A stretch of DNA of 64,000 bases from Lumnitzera littorea (lineage: Eukaryota; Streptophyta; Magnoliopsida; Myrtales; Combretaceae), in NCBI GenBank assembly GCA_024138015.1, contig JAMXBB010000010.1, forward strand, positions 54,042,351-54,106,350, read 5' to 3'. Positions within the stretch are counted from its first letter, which is position 1, and the number at the start of each line of letters is the position of its first letter. Shown here one piece after another: positions 47,641-58,062 of this stretch. The notes under the pieces were generated by a model. The model worked only from the letters and a program-made list of their open reading frames with translations. It ran no database searches and was not told the origin of the DNA. A program made the translations under genes and the position numbers.

Positions 47641-48875
47641 TCGGATAATGGCGTGTGATTAATTTATAAATCATTAAGTCATTTGAGAAGTTGCGCTTTA
47701 TTAAAATAATTTTGGCTTAATCCAATTTAAAGTAAATTTTTTTTGCTAATTTATATTGGGCTAAAATAAACTTCAGATTTATTAGATAAGTTATTGAGGG
47801 ATCGGATCGGATCGAATTGGATCAAGCCTTGAAAAATAGAAAGCCCAAATCAAATAGGGTTCCTAGAAGCTAGGTTAAATCTTTAAAGAATCGTTATCGT
47901 ATCTTCTGTATCTTGATTTGTTGGAATTGAATCTATATTTAAAATGATATGAAAGATTCAATCTTGAGGTTTATAAATTGACAGGTAACGTTGACGACAA
48001 GGTTTTTTTTACAATACCATAATTCACAACCCAATTCACAAAATATAAGTGGAAGTCCACTACCCTTACTTCACAATTCAATAATCCAGCAAATCCATCG
48101 CTTGAACAAACAGCAAATTCTACATCCCCTTGAACCTACTCCAATAAGCCCACGAACAACCATTGCACACACATACCCCACTGCCCCATTCACACCCTCT
48201 AAACACTGCACATCACTCACACCCAAATAACCTTGCCTATATATACCCTTACCATCCAATCACACTAACCAATCACTTGCTACTCTATACAAATCCTCAC
48301 AACGCTGATCAGCCAAAGGAACACATGACACTTACACTGATATGTTCCTGACTGAGTCGCACATCCTAAGCTCCTGCTTCCTTGCACATTCAAGATAGCG
48401 CCACATAATCATAATAATCCTCACGCACATCCATTCACTGCCAGCACATTGATAGCCACGACACAATTCACGATCAACAACACTTGTCGCACACGGTAAA
48501 TCTACACCGTATGCCCCACTAATCCGAAGGCATACCATTCATACACGAAAATCTCACACATGCACACTGAATTGCATGAGCACACATGAAGTCCACACAC
48601 AAGATTCACCACATACAAACCACTTTGACACAGTACATGATCGAGAAGTGCGACTCGACTCATCGGTAAAAAAAATTGTTTTTGTTTTATTTTTATTATT
48701 TTTACTAATTAATTTCTTTGTTTTAGTGTAGGTTTTATTATTATTATTATTATTTTCATGTTGTATAACATTTTTAGATAATTCCAATGAAATTTAGTTC
48801 AATTGAGTTTTTAGTAAAATCATATTTTTTTTTAGACTAAACGTATTTTCAGTATATCTTGTAATTAAGATTTAG

Positions 48876-49046
48876 AAGATACGTATCGAGATAGGTATCT
48901 TGTAGTTGAGGTACGTATCGAGATATGTATTTTGCAGTTTAGATTTAAAAAAATACGTACTTATGGTTAAGATTTGGAAAAGATACATATCGAGATACGT
49001 ATCTATAGTTAATATTTGGAAAAGATGCTTATCAAGATACGTATCT
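48876..49046. repeat. About five tandem units with ATACGTATC-GAGATACGTATC palindromes
   Basis: Units start near 48876, 48909, 48951, 48979 and 49021. Each has one or two ATACGTAT-like palindromes, usually separated by GAG or AAG, followed by TTGTAGTT(A/G)AGATTTGGAAA. Spacing is irregular (about 30-45 bp). It lies inside solo LTR K. Confidence 0.6.
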
Positions 49047-50245
49047 AATTATATCTTAGTGGATCTTATAGTTAGAATTTAGAAAAAAAATATTTTTTAC
49101 ACGTTGTGGTTTTAAAAATAAAAAAAAATCTTAATCGGGGTTTCCAAAAAGATTTAGTTAGGGTTTTAATTTAAAAAAATTAGATTTCTTAGTTTTTTTT
49201 TTTAAGAAAATAATAAACTGATAAATAAACGTAAACTTGGCTTGATTTTCGAAATAAAAATAATTCAGCCACTAAATATTTTATAAAAAGAGAAAAAGAG
49301 AACTATGGTTGGTTTGATCACGACTAGTGAGTAAGTAGGCACTTTTGGGGCAACCGTATAAAAAAAAAAAAAAAAAAAAACTTCTTCCTCTTTTTGAAAA
49401 AATTCGTAATAAAAAAATAATAAAAATCACTTTAGTTATATTTTGCTTATTTAGGTATATTTTTAACATTTTTGGAAAATTATAAAAATAAAAGCTCATC
49501 AATTTTTCTTTAGTTTTTACATGATTACATAGTCTTAATAGATTAGCCCTCGAACACAGTTTTTTTAGTTTAATTTTCTAAAAATAAATTTTTTTTTAGA
49601 ATATCAATAGATTAATGGTCAAATTAGGATTTTCTCATCCGAAAACAAAAATCCTAATTTTATTTTTTACCAGTTGAATTGGTTGGTAACTCCATTTTTT
49701 TTAAAATTTTTTTTAAAAAAGTATTTTCTTAATTAGGTGAGCTTAATATAGGTTAAATTAAGAAAAATGAAATAAGGCTCGACATTAGGATCTCAAGCTA
49801 GCCCAATGCTAAATTTAAATATTTATCTGTTAAACCGTTAGCATGTGCCTTATTTATATATATAATTAAATTGCACATATGGACATGGTCAACTTAGGCT
49901 AAATTTGGATCTAAGCCTAAGCTCAACGCTCTTTACCTATTAAATAAAATAAAAAAAGAAAACTATTATTAAAACACTAAAACTTATTTAAAATTCTTAA
50001 ATCTTCTTATTTTTCTAAGTTTTCTTTTTTTTTTGTAATTTTTTCTAAAAATATTTACTCTTTTGTATTTTTTTCAAATTTTTGTAACTTTTTGTATTTT
50101 CACATTTTTTGTAATTTTTCTTAAATTTTCCATTTTTTTGTATTTTTTCCAAATTTCTTTTTTTTTTTTTCCTAAATTAAGACCCTTTATCCTATCCTAA
50201 ATTTTTTTTTTAAACAAAAAATGGAGCAAAAATAAGATGTTTACA

Positions 50246-50980
50246 ACAAACATCACCACAAAAATAAATAAGATATTATTTTTGCCTCAAGGATAGAATT
50301 TGTCTTGAGGAGCGCCTTAGTTAGCTATCCTATGTTCGGTTTACTAGGGATTTGATGGATAATGAAAAGAGAGAGGAGGCGCTCTAAGAGCTGGCCAAGT
50401 AAGTTTAGAAAGGTTTAACTCCCTAGGAGGCTACCTAAAAAGATCAATTTGAAACTTGGTCGTGCCCTTCTGAGCTGATCAATATAGGCGAGAGCATCTT
50501 TAGAGGACTAGTAACCCTATATTGGAATCGATTTTGAAAACCAGGTCGTGATTTTAGAACATCTTTAGGAGACTAGCAACCCTAAACTAAAATCGATTTA
50601 GAATACTTAGTCATGCTCTTCTGAGCTCTAGGCAGAAGCATCTCTAGGGGACTAACAACTTTAAGTTGGAATCGATTTGGAATACCTAGTTGTGCTACTT
50701 CGAGCTAACTAACCTAAGTGAAAGCGTCTGTAGGTAACTAGCAACCCTAAATTAGAATTAATTTTAAAAATCAAGTCATGCTCTTCTAAGCTCACTAACT
50801 TAGGCAAGAGCATCTTTAGGGAACTAACAGCTTTAAGTTACAATTAATTTAACTTAGTTATGCTACTTTGATTTAACTTATCTAAGCGAGAGCGTCTTTA
50901 GAAGACTAGCAGCCTTAAGTTGGAATTGATTTGGGATACCTAGTCATGCTATTTCGAGCTAATTAATCTAGGCGAGAGTG
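50246..50980. repeat. Tandem repeats of about 85 bp (left part)
   Basis: From about 50490 a unit recurs containing GCATCT(T/C)TAGGGGACTAGCAACCCTAAATTGGAATCGATTT (in pieces), then CCTAGTCATGCTACTTCGAGCTAACTAACCTAGGCGAGA. Units begin near 50491, 50560, 50639, 50724, 50810 and 50892, the first two shortened. The array is cut at 50981 by element D and resumes at 55743. A related AGGCGCTCTAAGAGCTGGCC word at 50382 belongs to the second repeat type. No PBS, gag or other context identifies which element owns the array. Confidence 0.65.
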
Positions 50981-51522
50981 TGATATGCTACTCCAAGAAC
51001 CAACAAGGGCGACGATATCAGAGTGGGTTCGATCCTACTAAAGGAACAAAAATGAAAATAGATTTAGCAATGGTTTTAGCGAATTCATGAGCCACCTAAC
51101 CGGATATGATGCACCAATTACATTCTACATAGCCTAAGACTCACCGAATGTGACACATCGATCCGAGTAATAAAGTTGCCTACCGCAATCCTTATTAAAG
51201 GAATTGATAAAAGCTAATAAGAGAGGGTTTTCAAGAGAAAATACTCAAAGGGTTTTTCATTAAATATTCAAATCTATTTAAAACCCTATATACATGAGCT
51301 ATTTATACATAGTAGCAAACTTATAAATAAGGTAATTAAAAGAATGCCCTAATGGTATTTTCGTAAATACAAAATAAATAAGAGGGTAATTTAAGAATAA
51401 TACAAGAAATAGGACGTCCAAATAACACAAATAAAAATAAGTAATCAAATGAAATATCTGGGTGAAGAGTAAACAAACTCAGCTTTAGCATTTGGGTTGG
51501 GTTAGTACCCCAAATCCTATCA
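50981..51522 (-). repeat. 3' LTR of element D
   Basis: Minus strand TGATAGGATTTGGGGTAC...AGCATATCA. It is a direct repeat of 55199-55742, sharing for example CCAACAAG.GC..CGATATC and GTAATTTAAGAAT.AT.CAAGAAAT. Confidence 0.85.
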
Positions 51523-51536
51523 TTCCCTCTCTCTTA
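51523..51536 (-). other. Polypurine tract of element D
   Basis: TAAGAGAGAGGGAA on the minus strand directly abuts the TG start of the 3' LTR. Confidence 0.6.
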
Positions 51537-52410
51537 GAGAAGTTTCGACCTAAAACTTAGTAATTGGTGACTCCAAATCCCACCAGGATCAAATATCAAC
51601 CTACAAAAACGAAATGTAAGTATAGAAAAGTACTCTAGCTCCTTTACCAATGTTATCATCGACAAACGCTCCTTCCATTCGTCATGAGCTCGATCAACCA
51701 AACTTTTCTTTAAGGATCCTTCCTTAACTTTATCCAAGTAGTCTCATCAACTATCAATGAACTAGAATAACATAACTTTTGGCCCAAACATCATGTCAAG
51801 AGCTCGGGGAGTTTGAACATGTAAGATCTCAAATTCCTCTTCTACCTCAAGCATCCTTAATGCTTTACGCTCTCTCAATGTTAGCCTCACAACATCTTGC
51901 TCAATAGCATTCACCTCTTTCACTTCCTCACAACTCATTTCTTTCTTCTCCCATCTATACACTTCAAATTTTTTTAATGTGAAAGTACTAAGGATTAGAA
52001 CAACATAACCTACATAAGAACATCCATCACCATGACCTCGAAAAACACCAAATATACAATCTATAACATCTCACAGATACAATATTACTACAACACATTT
52101 CGCCTCCAAACAACGTCAATAATGGATCAAAATAAAAGAGTCTAACATGTAGAAGGCTAATACAATAGTACTTGGGGTCATCAATGGTACCAAGTATCAT
52201 TGGTAATGGGATCATGTCAAGAACAAGGGTGCTAAGTGGTAACACTTCTTGTCCTTCCTTTTTATCCTCTTCAATATTCTTTGATTGAGTAATCCTTCGT
52301 TGCCTTCTTTCTTCCTTAATCTCTTTAATCTTAGCTAGTGTAACCTCCAATTGTTCCAACAAATAACGGAAAACAGGATTTGGGACTTGGTAATAAGATT
52401 TCGCCCTCAA
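51537..52410 (-). pseudogene. Element D short frames of unknown function
   Basis: Three minus-strand open stretches follow one another: 52410-52027 (127 codons, containing the charged helix LAKIKEIKEERRQRRITQ and later hydrophobic sequence), 51962-51762 (66 codons, EEVKEVNAIEQDVVRLTLRE, EVEEEFEIL) and 51737-51534 (67 codons, ending near the purine tract). They may be remnants of one captured or gag-like gene. I recognise no retroviral motif, and none has a convincing start or context. They are equally compatible with chance frames. Confidence 0.3.
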
Positions 52411-52559
52411 GCCTCATGTACTACGATTTCTATATTGAACCCTATTGGTCATATTGGATAAATTTCAATTTAACACCAACTTGACACAAACAAATGCAGC
52501 TTGAGAAGTTAATATACAGAGTGGATAGCATGAAAATCAGCTTGGACATTATTCACACA

Positions 52560-54380
52560 ACAGTTAGCTCAGTAATTTCTCGAACAAATAAGCTCGGCAA
52601 TTCTTGATTCACCCTTTCACGCTGTGCTCGTTTGGCTTCGATTTGCATATTGAACACTTGGACACTTCAAAAAGGTCGGTATAAATACTTATTCACAAGG
52701 CAAAGTAGCTCGGCAACTAGAAAGCAATTCAACTCAGCTTCTCACACAATAGGAACTCGAATGCACATACTCCAATGTACACAATTGGAACACTTTGACA
52801 CTTGGCTAAATCCACTAAAATCAGTAGTTCGTATCCTATTCACTTGTAGCATGGTAATTCCAATTATAGCAACAACACTATACGTTAGGACAGCAGCTCG
52901 GGGATACTACTCTTTCACGTACAACTTGGTAATTTTGTCTGGAAGGATAGTACAGTTCAACACCTATAATAGTTCGGCAGCTACGGATCACAACTGCTCA
53001 AACATGTAAGCTTAAGGTATAAGGGCAGCAGTCGGTTGGGTGAATGACAGCTCAATCACACAACAGCAACAAGCTCGACAGTTTGCTTCACGATGTGACA
53101 ACAGTTTGGATTGAATTATTCGCAGCTTAGAACATGAAAGTTGAACAAACTCAGCTCGGTAGTTGATGATCAGAACAACACGGCAACTTAATTTTTTTTT
53201 TTTTTTACCAAATATTCAAGAGCTCGGCTTGCAACACAACAGCTTGGAAATTGCTCCGTTGCACGCTTCAATCGGAACTTACAACTCGGTAATTGAAAAC
53301 AGGGCACTAATTCCAAAGTTATACCTGCTTGGTTGATACTTCGGACACAACCAACAGCATACACGCGTTAGCTCAGTTCGGACACTATGGTTCTTCAGTT
53401 CGGTAGTTCTTCAACTGGCTCAAATCACACTTGCACAACAGTGAGCTCGGATTAGTGAAACAATAACGGCTCGGCAAAAATCATATAGAGCGGCTTGGAT
53501 AATCAATTGTACAGCTTGGCAATCCATTTTTGTAAAGGACAGCTCGGTACTCCTTGAATTGCAACAATGAACTTGGTCAACTCAGCATGGATGGAGCTCG
53601 CAGCAATTCAATGAGTGAGCAACTCGGATTAACAGTATCTTCAGCTCGGCACTTGACCTGTCAGCTCGGCAAGTTCAACAAAGTTTCTCAAGTTGGCACA
53701 CAGCATCTGCAACTTCAATCTTAAATACACAAGATCTCGGACAGAGCTAGTTGATAGCTCGACAGGATTAGCACACACTGTAGAAACAACTCGGTCGTTA
53801 CACACGGTGGATCGGCACCCCTTCAATAAGATAGCTCGAATTTGTGTTTTGAAATCAGTTCGGATCACCTCCTCTTTACTGGTTAGCTCGGTGAAATTAC
53901 AGCAGCTTGATCGGCAACTTACAGTAGTTTAGACAATAAAGCAACTCGGATAGCCTTACTTCATATCAGCTCGGCTTCGCCCAAACACTTCAATTTGGAA
54001 CCCAATAATGGCGTAGTCAAGTACCTAGAATATAGTAGCTTCGGACTTCAAGTGGACAGTTCAGCTTTAAACTTTAGGCAGCTTGGTACGAGGTCACATC
54101 AGCTGGGATTTCAATCAACAAGGAGCTCGAAACTTCCATAAATAGCTCGAAAATTTACTCAGCCAATAGTGAGCTCGGTAGCTAGTAAACAAAGCAGTAC
54201 AACAGCAATAAGCTCAGACTAAACAATTCCAACTGCTATTCAGCTCTGCAATTTGGGTAGTTACAGTCATACGCAGCAACTTGTAATAGCAGCAAACTTT
54301 GACACAATAGCATAGTCCTAGTCCAAACACTTGACAGTTCGGATAGTACAGCCACTAGCTTGGTAATAGGATCATCAACT
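52560..54380. repeat. Element D spacer studded with AGCTCGG-like motif
   Basis: About 14 exact GCTCGG words and several dozen one-mismatch forms (AACTCGG, AGCTTGG, AGTTCGG, AGCTCGA, AGCTCAG) are spread every 20-80 bp, most often followed by CAA, TAA or TAG and preceded by CA or GC. The sequence between them is unrelated, so this is not a simple tandem array. Short plus frames at 52632-53009 and 53693-53932 pass through it without protein-like features. Confidence 0.65.
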
Positions 54381-55182
54381 TGGCACTTCACTCTACAACT
54401 CAACTACGGTCACGACACCACTGTCCATTGTCATAAATAACAGACCAGGCAACCAACAGGATAACCCCTTCCACATCTCAAGACACAACTGTTGTAATTT
54501 AGTAACATAAATATGCCAGATAGCTCACAACAACAAAGCCTCCATCAAGCAATCCATCACCTTCAGGACTCTACACATAATAATCACAATCCTCACATAA
54601 TTTACGACCACAATTTTCGAGTACATACATGATGCACCACAGCACTAGATACTGCTAAACTCATTTACAACCCTAACAGCCTTTAACCACTAACACATGA
54701 CCAATTGCAGTAATTTACCGTCCAGTGATAGTTACAACACAAACCGACACACAACTCGACCTCCACAATTTCCCACGTTGGTTCAATCAAAACCCTAAAT
54801 CATTTCAACGATGACAATTTCTTGGTGCCCTTATCAAAACTCTGTTCACTCGTGTAAAATTTTAGGAGTAAACCCTAGTGCCCAAATTCATTCTCGTTAT
54901 TTCTTGAATACAATGCTTAAAGCCAACGTAAGCCCTTACTCAAACAGCACTAATTCTTCTCTCTTCTTAAGTGTATTAATAATATATTGAAATCTTAAGA
55001 CGACGTCAAATATTAAAAGTTGATTCCTACCGTGGGTCAGCCATACACCATGAAGCAACGCCTTCAAGTAATATTTCTTAAAAACTTCCATATGAAATTG
55101 TAAACAAAATCTTTAACTCATAAATCCTTCGAGAGTACGATAAATAAAATTAGTAAATCAAGTCTCCCTATCAACATATCTC

Positions 55183-55196
55183 TACTCTAATACTAA
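55183..55196 (-). other. Degraded primer-binding site of element D
   Basis: Minus strand TAGTATTAGAGTAG corresponds to TGGTATCAGAGCAG (initiator Met tRNA) with only G-to-A and C-to-T changes, immediately inside the 5' LTR. Confidence 0.65.
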
Positions 55197-55198
55197 AA

Positions 55199-55742
55199 TG
55201 ATACGTTGTGCCAAAAACCAACAAGAGCAGCGATATCGGGATAGGTCCGATCCTACTAAAGGAATGAAAACGAGAATGGGTTTAGTGAGGGTTTTAGTGA
55301 GCGTTTTAGCGAATCCGTAAGTCACTTACTTAGGTATGATACACCAGCTAGATTCTACATGGTCTAAAATTCACCGAATGTGATATACCAGTTCGAGTGA
55401 TAAGGTTGTCCACCACAATTCTTACTAAAGGAATTGATAAGAGCTAATAAGAGAGAGTTTTAAAAAAGAAAGTTTTTCATTAAATGTGCAAATCTATCTA
55501 AAACCCTACATACATGACCTAGTTATACATAGTGGCAAACTTGTAAATAAAGTAACTAAAAAGATGCCCTAATGGTATTCTCATAAATACAAAATAAACA
55601 AAAAGGTAATTTAAGAATTATGCAAGAAATAAGACGTCCAAATAACACAAATAAAAATAAGTAATCAAATGAAATATCTAGGTGAAGAGTAGATAAGCTC
55701 AGCTCTGGCATTTGAGTTGGGTCGATATCCTAAATCTTATCA
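55199..55742 (-). repeat. 5' LTR of element D
   Basis: Plus strand TGATACGTTGTGCC...TAAATCTTATCA, a direct repeat of 50981-51522. The TATA box of the other LTR is mutated here (AGTTATACATAG at 55515). Confidence 0.85.
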
Positions 55743-55960
55743 GAGTATCTTTGGGGGATTAGCAACCCTAAATTGGAATCGATTTTGAAAACCTGATTAT
55801 GCTACTTTAAACTAACTAACCTAGGCGGAAGCGTCTCTAAGAGACTAGTAACCCTAAATTGGAATTGATTTTAGGATACCCGGTCGTACTCTTATGAGCT
55901 TACTAACCTAGGAAAAAGCATCTCTAAAGGACTAGCAAGCCTATAGGGCGACTAGCAACC
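55743..55960. repeat. Tandem repeats of about 85 bp (right part)
   Basis: Units begin near 55744, 55830 and 55917 and match those at 50491-50980. The array was one block of about nine units before element D inserted. Confidence 0.65.
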
Positions 55961-56340
55961 CTAAATGGACTTAGAAGAAGCGCCTTATAGGCTTGCTAAG
56001 AGAGACTGGTAAAGAGAAGCACCCTATAGGCTGGCTAAAAACCCTAAAAGGAATTAATGAAAGAGGGTGTAGCATTTTGAAAGCTGGCTAGCACCCTAAA
56101 AAGAAAGATAAGACTATGCCTTAAAGGTTAACTAGATCCCTAAAAATGAAAGAGGGGTCAGTACTCTAGGAGTTGGCTAGCACCTTAAGAGGAATTGATG
56201 GAAGATGGGGCAACGCTCTAAGAGTTGGCTAGAATCCTAAAACAGAAAGAGGGGATAGCACTAAAAGAGCTAGCTAGAAAAAGATGAATGGATTAAAGGC
56301 AAGATAGCGCTCTATGAGCTAGCTAGGGCCCAAAAGATGG
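55961..56340. repeat. Second tandem repeat, about 62-bp unit
   Basis: Repeated words GCGCTCTA(A/T)GAGCTGGCTAG(C/A)ACCCTAAAA, then GGAATTGATGAAAGAGGGG. About six units have irregular length, at roughly 55980, 56020, 56070, 56135, 56195 and 56255-56320. A stray copy at 50370-50400 suggests both repeat types belong to one larger non-coding region. Confidence 0.5.
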
Positions 56341-56880
56341 TATGAAGGCTAATTACCCTAATAACTCTACCTAAAAGATTATTAGGAGAAAAAATCGCAA
56401 ATACTGGTTATTATCTAAGGAAATATAGTCTAAATGCAATGTTAAAAATCAATGTGCTAACATCGTATGGAAGTACTTACTTAGTCTTGCTAATAGCACC
56501 TAAACTACTAAATCTTTCTTCAAAAAGTCCTATCAAGACCAATTGACTCATTTTTTAAAATGACTTCAAACCTGGAACTCCTTGCCCACCCCCCCACCAC
56601 CCCCCCCCCCCCCCCTTCATTTTTTTTTTTTTTTATTCAGATGTCTGAAAAATTAGCCTGATATAGAATGTGCCCTACTTGCTCTTCAATTTATTTGTCT
56701 CATCTCTGATTAATAAATATCTGCCATGAGGTGATTGTCCATCTTGATGTCGCCTCTCCTCAAAAAATAAACAATAAAAATTCCTCGCCGAGGGGGATCA
56801 ATCTGTAATAAAGTATTTTAAAGAGTTTTATCGATTACCAATGTTCTATATCTCACTTTTCAACTTCTTTCATGTTTTTA
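56341..56880. other. No gene; contains a C16/T15 homopolymer pair
   Basis: The segment between the tandem repeats and element C's integrase. C16 at 56600-56615 is followed four bases later by T15 (56620-56634), with a further C-rich stretch at 56586-56599. No open frame or terminal repeat recognised. Confidence 0.5.
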
Positions 56881-57084
56881 GTATACGAGTTCAATTAAAT
56901 GGAGTAAGGGAGCTAGACCTTTTGATGGAGGTAGGAAGAAGGGATGGTGATGATTCCAACCCTAATCGACGTTCTAATGGAAATTCGATAGGCCATAAGT
57001 GTGAATGGCAACATCTCATGCTAGTCCTTATATGTAAAAACCATTTTTTCAATGAGTCTTTTGAAGTTTTTATTAGCTGCTTCA
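56881..57084 (-). pseudogene. Element C: integrase, second part
   Basis: The minus strand from 57084 reads EAANKNFKRLIEKMVFTYKD, a stop, HEMLPFTLMAYRISIRTS, the integrase segment containing the catalytic glutamate (NGAVEAANKN). It is separated from its upstream half by solo LTR G. Homology fades after about 56950, and the integrase C terminus is not recognised. Confidence 0.65.
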
Positions 57085-58062
57085 TGATAGGAATCAGCCT
57101 ATGACTATCTCCTAACCGAGGCAAACCTGTCCTAAGTTGATGTCGACTTACTGGAAGCCGAAGTTGAATTGTTCAAGGCCAAAGCCGAACAACTTTTGCC
57201 GAGGTTTCCCGAGGCCGAGATAATACCAGAAGACCAAGAGAAAGAAAAAGAGCCACCCAGCATCAAGTCTTTCATCTACTAAGAAGCCGAGAGACCCTAC
57301 GATCGAGGGCTCAAGGCCAAAGATCCATTTAGCACAACACAAAGAAACTAGTGTCGACTAATTTTAGTACTTGACAATTGTGGGCCGACCTTTCGAGTAT
57401 CTCGGCCAAGCACTGCAAGATTTAAGGGACTCCTTCTTGAGCTTAAACATCTACTTACCAACCCCGCCCAATTCGGATCCTGCTCCTTCTAACACAAGCC
57501 AAGCGACTACATGTCAACTTCTATCAAATGCACAATTTTTGTATTCTTGTACATATTTTCTTTATTTTTAATTATGGGCTCATTCTTTAAGATTTAAGGC
57601 CTTATACATTATTTACAATTTTGTTACTAGTTTTTAGGACTTGCTATAAATAGCAACATTTGTAATCAGATAAAAAAGAAAAATATACCTACACTTGGAA
57701 CTTTCCTCTTTCGAGCAAAGTCATTCTTAAGCTCTTAGAGCTAGCATTGCCAAATTATTGAGTGTCAATTAATTCTTTAATCTTCCTTATGTTCTTTTTA
57801 ATCTTGTTCTTAAGATTGTGGTGAACCCTTCAATTGAGAGAGTTAGTAAGTCACATCTAACCTCTTATTTGAAACTCGAGTAACATTTAGTGTTCGTGAG
57901 TCATATCGAACACTATTTCAAGCTCACTCCCCAATCGTGTTTGTGTCTTGGTGCGTAATATCCAAATACATTCACCATTAAAGCCCCCATTTTACTCTCC
58001 AGTTCTTCATTCCTACTTGAACCTTGAATACCCATTTTGGTTTGAGACCCATTGCCATATCA
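57085..58062 (+). mobile_element. Solo LTR G, 978 bp, TSD CTTCA
   Basis: Starts TGATAGGAATCAGCC and ends CATTGCCATATCA. Perfect duplications CTTCA (57080-57084 and 58063-58067) flank it, and the element C integrase reads NGAVE|EAANKN across it. A TATAAATA box at 57645-57652 on the plus strand supports plus sense. The stretch 57140-57330 has protein-like codon order (AEQLLPRFPEAEIIPEDQEK) but lies wholly within the LTR. Confidence 0.8.
57645..57652 (+). promoter_or_regulatory. TATA box of solo LTR G
   Basis: CTATAAATAGC in the 3' half of the LTR, the expected position for an LTR promoter. Confidence 0.45.

Larger units (their letters stand above)
47346..49784 (-). mobile_element. TAT-type solo LTR K, 2439 bp, TSD (C/T)TAGG
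   Basis: On the minus strand it starts TGTCGAGCCTTATTTC (49784) and ends GGTGTCTTCA (47346), the same termini as B1. Flanks CTAGG (47341-47345) and TTAGG (49785-49789) match 4 of 5. It splits R's 3' part: AAACCTAGG before, TCTCAAGCTAGC after. The interior differs from B1 and R: it has a CA-rich block (47990-48600), a GTCAAATCGA-type word array (47488-47640) and ATACGTATC palindrome repeats (48876-49046), so it represents another subfamily. Confidence 0.7.
41955..50245 (+). mobile_element. Full-length TAT-type LTR (R) carrying two nested solo LTRs
   Basis: Starts TGTCCAGCCTGG and ends AAGATGTTTACA, decayed versions of B1's ends. Removing LTR 3 (42262-45329) and K (47346-49784) with their duplications leaves about 2774 bp collinear with B1 (2734 bp), including CGATTAATACTAAACC, TACGTACTTGCTAG...ACGTACGTAG (45493-45529), the GGTGG-rich block (46200-46420), (GA)n (46540-46555), the CACGTG/CACATG cluster (47075-47255) and AATTGCACATATGGACAT (49871 on). 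Flanks GGGAT and ACAAA do not match and no TAT primer site follows 50245, so R is not a simple solo LTR: its partner LTR may lie outside the window or be lost. Confidence 0.7.
50981..55742 (-). mobile_element. Element D: complete non-autonomous LTR retrotransposon, 4.76 kb
   Basis: Two direct LTRs (50981-51522, 542 bp; 55199-55742, 544 bp) flank 3.68 kb. Duplications are GAGTG (50976-50980) and GAGTA (55743-55747), 4 of 5. A degraded Met-tRNA primer site next to the right LTR and a purine tract next to the left LTR give minus orientation. A TATAAATAG box lies in the left LTR (51309-51299, minus strand). The interior has no RT, RNase H or integrase, only short frames near the 3' end and a long motif-studded spacer. 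It therefore resembles large retrotransposon derivatives or gag-only elements that rely on enzymes in trans. It inserted into the 85-bp array. Confidence 0.8.

Noticed and set aside
47991..48540. Overlapping frames in CA-rich DNA
   Set aside because: Composition effect of the CA-rich block of LTR K; no conserved order of residues.
40137..50245. A single foldback transposon
   Set aside because: The arms are LTR sequences with TG...CA ends known from a separate solo copy with its own duplication (16839-19572), the outer flanks do not match, and one arm lacks the LTR 5' end.
52632..53009. A 125-codon plus-strand frame in element D
   Set aside because: It is antisense to the element, runs through motif-repeat sequence and has no protein-like features.
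55743..56340. CRISPR-like array
   Set aside because: Units are contiguous tandem repeats without unique spacers, in a plant nuclear genome.
57140..57600. Protein-like stretch (AEQLLPRFPEAEIIPEDQEK) as an exon or captured gene
   Set aside because: It lies entirely inside solo LTR G, contains stops soon after and has no start or splice context. Chance or a very old LTR-derived frame is simpler.
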